In this document: positions 57,598-64,000 of the stretch, piece after piece
How positions within the stretch are numbered: the first letter of the stretch is position 1
Layout of the letters: the number at the start of each line of letters is the position of its first letter
Assembly: GCA_023014335.1 (NCBI GenBank)
Contig: JAECYW010000015.1
Location: forward strand, 1,302,001-1,366,000
Length of the DNA: 64,000 nt
Reading direction: 5' to 3'
DNA from: Galerina marginata
Taxonomy: Eukaryota; Basidiomycota; Agaricomycetes; Agaricales; Galerinaceae
Made by a program: the position numbers and the translations under genes
Notes under the pieces: model-generated
What the model was told of the DNA's origin: nothing
Seen by the model: the letters and a program-made list of their open reading frames with translations, nothing else
Databases searched by the model: none

Positions 57598-59068
57598 CAT
57601 GATCCACGTTCCGCCACCCCCTTGAGAGAAACGGGCAAGTGGATCGAGGAGACGGACAGGTCACAGGATCGTGATGTAAACGACCAAGTTAGGCGGAGTT
57701 GGGGTTGATAACCTCTGATCATCACAAGGCCAAATAGCGGGCCTCCGGCTTTCTCCAAGCCCCGTCCTTCAACTTCATTGAGCCACTTCCAGTCTGCGCT
57801 CTCTTGACTCCTCTCTACTGTCACTGTGGATCGCCCGCTGTTCTATCTCGAGAGTCGATTTACTAACCTCCAACACTGTTCGCCCCTCCTCACTGCCTCC
57901 CAGAGTCCCTCATTCCTGCGCTGACGCCCTAGAGTATGCACGCTCAAAGCAGTGTGCGCTGCCCTCTGGTGTTGTTCGCCAGTGAAGACGAGATTTAGGG
58001 CGTTGTCCATCGCTAACACTGGAACGACGAGCAATGAAGCTGTTCCTCTTTGGTCTCGTCATCGAGGATGACCATGGACGCATGCTGTCGTCCCGAGCAC
58101 GAGCACGAGCACGAGCACCGAGCAATGCTCGACTAAAATGCCGCCTGTTATTTCATACTTCAAACCAGCGACCTACCCGATCGACGTCGGCAAGTCGGTA
58201 CGTGATCTGTAGCAGTTTCGAACCCTGTCGAGTTGCCATTTGGCTTACACGTACCTGGGACTACACTGGCATCAGGTAAGGACGGTGAGCGTTCGAGCCG
58301 ACACTGGTTGAGGTGGCGGGCTGAAAGGAGGGGCTAAAAGGCGGAAGGTGTGGGTGCGATGGAGGTGGGAGTTTTACCAGCCTCAGTCCACGATTCATTA
58401 CTGGTTTCTAGTGAGTCTTTCTCATTCCCCCCCCCCTGCTCGATCTGCTTGGATGACGCTGGAATGAATTGTTAATTTGATTTCTTCTTTGCAGGCTCGT
58501 CTCTGATTCTTCTGAATTACATATGTTCAACCTTGCCCCTCGTCTCCTTCCGGGTGTCTGTAGCAGAAAACGTAGTTTTTTCTTTGGAATTCAAGACTCG
58601 AGGACTTGACCCGAGAGAGTTCGTCACGACGAGCGCTGGTCAATTTGATCCCTCCGTCGTTCAAGGTTCTTCGAGGCTAGACACCGCCGATGCAAAGGCA
58701 GGTGTGCCATTGAGAGGACGCTATATCGGGGAGAAGAGCGATAGGTAAGTGATGAACGTTGAACGTTAAACACTCATGCACTCCAACCCGAGCTCCTAAG
58801 GTCCTGACACAGAAGGAAAATCCATGATGGCCAGGTTGACGGTTCTTGAGGTCGAGGCGAGGAGCTTGCCAATTATAACATACGGTATTATTTATACCGT
58901 ATGTTTTTCTCTTTCTTTCTTCCCCTGACCCCGTTTTCACGGGCTCTAGGCGTTAATCCACACCCTTGCAAGGCTGTTCGTCCTTATACATCCCGTGCAA
59001 CCGTTTTCGTTCTCATGTACAGTCTCGGAAGCTGAATCGGGGCATTAACGGCCTATTTCCTTTCATTT
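57598..59068. other. interval without a supported gene
   Basis: It contains a CGAGCA microsatellite (58095-58120), a run of C near 58428 and a short hairpin at 58877-58905. The plus-strand frame 58533-58748 (71 codons, VVFSLEFKTRGLDPREFV) has no recognised domain. Confidence 0.35.
58877..58905. repeat. short perfect hairpin, 12-bp arms, 5-nt loop
   Basis: AACATACGGTAT, then TATTT, then its exact reverse complement. There is no T-run or gene end to make it an obvious terminator. Confidence 0.7.
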
Positions 59069-59070
59069 TA

Positions 59071-59359
59071 CAGCTGCATGCAAAAACCTAGGCACATTCC
59101 AATATTCCACTTTGTGCGCCTGTGTTTGCATAAACAGCCGGTTTTGGTAGCCGAAGTGGTGCAAGAACCCTTAAATTTCCCTAGGCTCGTCTATTAGTGG
59201 TAGCGGTGGAGTAGTTGCTCCACATTCCCGGTGTCGGTTATCGAAAGAGGACATTCTCGGGAGGCGCGACCCCTCGGGCTACCAAAATGGGGTTGTTTAC
59301 ACAAACACAGGCGCACGAGCTCGAATTTCGAAATGTGCCTACGTTTTTGCATGCAGCTG
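59071..59359. mobile_element. 289-bp MITE, ~88-bp inverted ends, TA target duplication
   Basis: Ends CAGCTGCATGCAAAAAC match inverted over 28 bp with one difference, and the arms remain similar for about 88 bp (shared GCGCCTGTGTTTG and TTTTGGTAGCC). TA flanks both sides (59069-59070 and 59360-59361). The 60-86-codon frames across it are by-products of the arms. Confidence 0.88.
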
Positions 59360-59361
59360 TA

Positions 59362-60338
59362 AAGGCTAGGCGGGCTCATCCACTTGCCATCCTCTAATCC
59401 ATTCGCCTCCGAGGACCTCTTCTTCGATATGATGCCTTTGCTGACACGCCCCATCCTGGTACGCAGATTGTCTGGCGGCTTCCTATCTTCACTTCATGCT
59501 GACGTCGTTCATTAGGATCGACCCTACTGCGATACGGGTAATTTAGACTTGTATCACTCACGATTTCGATGTCAACATTTCGATATCCATTTTCAGTTTA
59601 GTAAATGAAATCTTATTCAATTGAAAGCCAGACGCGTTCCTACTTTCGATGACAGTTCCACAATTCTGCGTCCTGCGGGATTTTCACTGTTTTTCGACCC
59701 TCTCTGTTATCCGACATTTTCTACCTGTGATATCTTTTTCGCGTGCCCATCGCCCGATTCTCAGTAAGTCAGGCGCGCGTCCTTGCTAAATTATAAAGTT
59801 TCTCACCGCATGCCCGTGTTCTAGGCTCCCGGGCTATTCTCCCATCACGACATTCACATTTGCTGCCGATATATGTCTCGCCATAGCTAGGCTCGTATGG
59901 GACTCTTTGCTGATATACTAACATTTGAGGGGTGACTGAAAGCCGGATTTCTGGGACTCCAGGAATGGATCAGCATATCTCTTCGAGGCCTCAGCGTCGT
60001 GCAGTACGAAACCCGGTATGTCGCAATTTATAGAATACAATGGCAAATGTTCGATTGATTAACGAAATAGGGCGCATAGCACAGTCGATCGAATAACGAG
60101 CAGTACTACTATTTTCAAAGGGAGAGAGATACATGATGTGGTACGAAATCACAATGCACAAAGATAGCAACAGCGGGCAGTCGATCCTAAGGGGAAGGTG
60201 AATATTCGATTTATTCGATTATAAAAAGGAGAAGTAGCGAAGGCGGAGTCGGATCCCCGGAAGCTCAAACACTACCGAATTTCAACGCCCATCCGTCCTT
60301 GAAAAACGTAGAAATATCCTCTACAGGCCATAATGCTC
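59362..60338. other. interval downstream of the deaminase gene, no feature recognised
   Basis: AT-rich with only short frames. The likely 3' untranslated region of the minus-strand gene lies at its right end. Confidence 0.4.
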
Positions 60339-61852
60339 TCAAGGCCAGTCCGTAGGGTCCTTTTCATCAATTACGTTGACAACATTCTCCCTCGATTGCG
60401 CTCTCAAATAATCCTCCCATGCCCAATACTCAATATTTCCTGAAATTTCGCGTGCATTCAGTGCTGGCATCCGCCAATCGTTCGGCCATTTCGAGGTGGA
60501 GCCCCGGAACGCGACGCCATGCTTCAGATCCATAGAGTTCAATTTTGACATCCAGCGCGCACACGGCAGGCAAAGCAGGTTTGAGACCGAGATATAATTG
60601 AACGGCGGGGTGGAATTTGAAGAACTCTCGTTTTCGGCGAGGATGTGGCTGAGGAGGTGGAGGTACGTGGCGATCTTGAGCTCAGGGTGCACGACGAGCT
60701 TGGATGGGTCGGTTGGAGTATGGGAGAAATCGTGTGCGTTTTCTGTTCCGATAAATCTGTATCCCCTTTTCAGGGGGAAGTGTTCGTAGACTTTTTTCCA
60801 ATCTTGAGGGTTCGACGGCCATGGTCCGAGTGGAGCTCCATATGATCCGTCGTTAACCATCCGAATGTGAAGTTTGAAGCTCGCCATTTGGGCAAAGCCA
60901 CGTGTTGTCCAGAATGTCCGGAGTTTTTCGATATTTTGCGGGAAGCAAATTAGGTTCTCGAGTAAGTGACGCAAAGCACCGCCTTAAGGAGAGAAGAGTA
61001 GTAGTAAACTTGGTTTAAAGTAAAAGAAATGAATTGTGCAGTGCACTTACGACACAAGTTGTTCACCCAACCACCCAAAATAAGCAAGGGGTTCCAGGTC
61101 TCAACATACGGGTTGGTACTTTGGCCTATCGCCAGCAAAGAGTTTACCCCTTCCATCACGCTGTCCATAGTGGGGATAAACGTATCGAGAGTCGGTTCGG
61201 TAGGCGATGTGAAGGACGTAGAAATAGCTTGTTCGTATGGTTCCAAGTCCTTCAAGATGTTTTCTATTCTCTTGACTATCACGCGAAGTTCGTCCATTCT
61301 CAGTCGCCAGAATGGGCTTGGCTTGGCTGCTTCTCGTTCGTGCAATTCGTGATACTCCGCGACCCAATCGCGCAAACCAGTAAAGGCTTCGAGGAATTTC
61401 ACAGAGAATGAGGGCATGCAATACTCATACAAGGAACGGACCAAGTCCCTTGCTTGCTGTGACCCGCGTAGGCCATCTCCAGCCCGTGGAGACCGAGAGA
61501 GAGTAGAAATTTCTATCATTTCCTTCCACACCCTCCGTATGTGCTTCTGCGTCGATTCTGCAACATTGTTACCGCTAGCAATGATAATTTCAATCGCTCC
61601 GCGGTCGTCGACCCTCAGACCACACGCAATGCTCGTATTCTCCTCATTAAGCGACAGACCAGCTAAGGCGTCCATAATGTCGCGGATAGGAGCATCGGCC
61701 GCCTGGAGAATCAAAGGCTTCCATGAGTGCGTGAACCGGGTCTGAGCGCATCGGTCTACAGGGACCCAAACTGATGGGGTAGCATTGACGAGCGCAACCA
61801 GAGCATTGGGGTCAGAGCAGATTGCGGCGATATCACCCATGTCGTGTTGCAT
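60339..61852 (-). CDS. OTT_1508-like (zinc-dependent) deaminase domain protein, 481 aa
   Basis: Exon 1 (61852-61051) and exon 2 (60982-60339) join across a 68-nt intron with a GTAAGT donor and an AAG acceptor. The joint restores NNLCRGALRHLLENLICFPQ. The N-terminal half is mostly helical (ESTQKHIRRVWKEMIEI, MDELRVIVKRIENILKDLE) and of unknown role. Near residues 380-430 is the deaminase signature: VHPELKIATYLHLL (the H-x-E that binds zinc and activates water), then about 20 residues, then FNYISVSNLLCLPCARWMSK (the P-C-x-x-C zinc ligands), followed by a KWPNDWRMP segment. This order matches the fungal expansion of OTT_1508-like deaminases, related to bacterial polymorphic-toxin domains. The substrate (nucleotide or nucleic acid) cannot be inferred. 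No signal peptide or membrane segment is seen, so the protein is probably intracellular. The start is the first ATG. Confidence 0.82.
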
Positions 61853-64000
61853 ATTGTAAATGAGCAGTGGAAGTTGGAAGTAGCGGCAGATAAACCTCTT
61901 GTCTTGAGGTATTTGATCTACATGTGAGCCCCGCGGTGTTTGTTTCAGGAGTCAGGATTGAGTCAGGACTCAGACGCGCCTGTAACGCGTTCGTGACAAA
62001 TTCAATCACGTGGGCAGCTGCCAGTGAAAAAAACCCATGGTGTGACTCACTCTTTCCACCACCTCTCCCATTTCGATTTCGTGGCCTCTGACCCTCAACA
62101 ACTTACTGATATTTTGAAAAAAAGCCGTTTGGGAACCTCTTTTCAAACCCCAAGTCATCCACAGCATGATTTTGCCTCGATCGTGGTGTTACAGTGGTAG
62201 CCCGAGTCTCTCTAGGTTCGTCAGTGTTTCTTCTCTTTTTCTCTGGGAGTTCTCGTCAGTGCCTTCAGTTTAACATATACTTGGCAGGATGCATATTCTG
62301 GCTCTAGTACCTGTGGTGGTAGCCTAGCCAGGGTTGGCTGCCTACTTGGTTGGACACCGCTTAAGTCGACACCGCACGCAGTGATGTCTATAAACGTCCC
62401 TTTCGAGGAGAAATGACGGCAGTGAGAGCTATAAGGTTCGTATTTTTCTTTCTCGCTACTTCCTAAGTAACTTATCATCGTTGTCAGGGACTCGATACCA
62501 GTATCCTCGTTCAGCACTTTCTGCGGACCACAAACCTTCTTTCAAGGAAACCTTCGAGTTGAAAGTCTACCCTCAGGACCAGCGAAGTATTAAGGACTGG
62601 ATGGACATTACCACGTCGTATCACAGCTTTAGCTCGTGCTGTCTGCTTCTGCACGTTGTCGAACGTGAACCTGAGCTAGAAGAGGCATCTTTTGCCTGTG
62701 CTGGTTGCTGGGTACGACATTTCATCTTTTGCCTTTCCAATCTCTTACGTATACCAGCCGTTTCAGGCTTTTCCTAGTCCGTACCTCGATGGTTATATCC
62801 TAGAAGCCCATTCCTTTGGTTTATCACTCATCAAACACGTCACTAACACAATGTCGACATCTCTTGCTATGTGGGCGGTCCGTTATGCCGCACTTTCGCT
62901 TGTGGTGTGTCTCATCGCCATTAGTACTATTTTTGTCTAACTCTCGTCCTTCTCCAGCAATTCGAGGTTCAGAACTTCGTTAGCGCACCATCATCAGTCT
63001 AATCTGGGCCCTAAATCTTGTCAGCCCACTGTAGTTGCTGTTGACGATGTCGTTTCCTCGGAGGAAATTCATCGCGGCTGCGTCCTGTCCCACCGTGTTT
63101 CTCAATGTGTGCCATGTTTCCCTTATTTGCTCTTAATGAACGCTCATTCGAGTTCGTCCGAAGGTACCGGGTCCGGAAATATCTGGCATCCAATCGTATT
63201 CTTCCCCGATTATGCGAAATTCGTGAATCTAAAAGCTGGCCTTTTTACTGTAACCTCGTCGCAACGAAACAAGCTTTATTTTCCATCCTTTTCGAAAGTC
63301 AATGTCCAACCTTAAACCTGGACATCCAGAACAAGGACAATTCAACGCAGTTCAGGATCCTTTGGTTCAAGTTTACGCTCAGTGCAAGTTTTCCGGTTTG
63401 TTTCATTTCGTTACCGCATTTTAGTTTCGTTCAGCTTTAATGTTAATTTCATAGTCACTGAGCCGTGAAAAGTAACGTTCATGTCTCATGCCTACGCTGT
63501 ATAAGGTTTGGAACTGGTACGTCGATTTTATTCATCATATTCTTCGTTTGAGTGCTTATGCCCGCTCAAGCAGTTCCTCACAGTCGATTGTTGGCGGCTC
63601 TGTCCCTTATCAACAAGTCTTTGGTAGGTCTCCTACTTCTTCCTTATCGATCAGAAATTCAAGGTTTTCCCTGCAGCGACTTACGCGAAATGGTCGGCTG
63701 CTTCGATCTGGCCCGCGCATCGTTCACGATACCTATGTTGAGCACTGCTCATATCTTTCATTCTGGTACCTCAATTGCTGTTCCTGTCGGCGTCGATACG
63801 ACGAGCCACGGACGACGATCGGGTTCGATTGGCATGACCAGCCAGCGTCAAGTCGTTCTTGAGGGGATAACCGCACCCACTGATGGATGTTCTGCTAAGA
63901 CGTCGTCCTAGTCCCTCAAGAACGATTGCCAGTAACGATGTTGATACGATAGGGCAAGGACGTCGATTTGGTTCGATTAGCATGACTAGCCAAGCTCAAG
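61853..64000. other. interval with unassigned coding-like pieces
   Basis: A plus-strand frame at 62481-62700 (FKETFELKVYPQDQRSIKDW and EREPELEEASFACAGCW) is bounded by a possible acceptor at 62488 and a GTACGA donor at 62712. No start exon fits without a frameshift. Another frame at 63109-63315 (GNIWHPIVFFPDYAKFVNLK) and one at 63552-63911 look partly coding. Near the right edge a ~40-bp block (CGATTGGCATGACCAGCCAG at 63828) recurs imperfectly at about 63972. No family was recognised, and a gene may continue beyond the window. Confidence 0.3.

Noticed and set aside
58150..58270. GTTTCGAACCC-like B-box as a tRNA
   Set aside because: No A-box at suitable spacing and no cloverleaf.
59215..59397. 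short frame near 59.3 kb as a gene
   Set aside because: It lies mostly within the 289-bp MITE arms.
62170..62230. tRNA-like start (TTACAGTGGTAG) as a tRNA gene
   Set aside because: No matching acceptor stem, anticodon arm or T-loop could be folded around it.
1..64000. CRISPR arrays, bacterial operons, riboswitches or ribosome-binding sites
   Set aside because: The window is eukaryotic. The tandem repeats found are a minisatellite, ankyrin-coding units and transposon ends.

Overview
The window is eukaryotic and most likely from a mushroom-forming basidiomycete (Agaricomycetes). The evidence is short GT-AG introns of about 50-80 nt in every gene, DUF6533-type seven-helix and DUF6534-like membrane proteins, a NACHT-ankyrin NLR, an OTT_1508-like deaminase, and intron-rich hAT transposases. 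No species can be named from the sequence. The window is gene-poor and dominated by mobile DNA. Coordinates of spliced genes were worked out by hand from reading-frame continuity and splice consensus.

Layout. (1) 1-8 kb: the 3' part of one hAT transposon inserted in an intron of a truncated FAD-monooxygenase gene, a 500-bp TTA-flanked MITE, and a complete hAT transposon (4182-7909) with matching termini and a perfect 8-bp target duplication. (2) 8-12 kb: a broken DUF6534-like gene followed by a 3.3-kb element with ~400-bp inverted ends, a 6-bp target duplication and an internal minisatellite. (3) 12-21 kb: a secreted protein gene (minus strand) and a DUF6533 seven-helix protein gene (plus strand). 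(4) 21-34 kb and 39-48 kb: several degenerate, same-direction copies of one long non-coding repeat (called family A), with two TA-flanked MITEs inserted in them. (5) 34.5-37.4 kb: a tandem segmental duplication carrying two paralogous, single-intron genes for very small secreted proteins (51 and 65 aa). (6) 37.8-46.2 kb: a second repeat (family B). One copy is split by an LTR retrotransposon (42390-45724) with identical 449-bp LTRs that encodes only a Gag-like protein. (7) 48-64 kb: a 51-bp perfect palindrome, an NLR gene (NACHT plus ankyrin repeats, minus strand), a frameshifted F-box-like gene, two more TA-flanked MITEs, and a gene with the catalytic signature of an OTT_1508-like deaminase.

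How the genes relate. No metabolic cluster is visible. The 51-62 kb stretch brings together an NLR, an F-box-like remnant and a deaminase of a family related to toxin domains; these types are associated with fungal conflict or self/non-self systems, but a functional link here is only inferred. The most useful discoveries are the two tiny secreted-protein genes, the Gag-only LTR element, the intact hAT element and several MITEs whose ends can be defined to the base.
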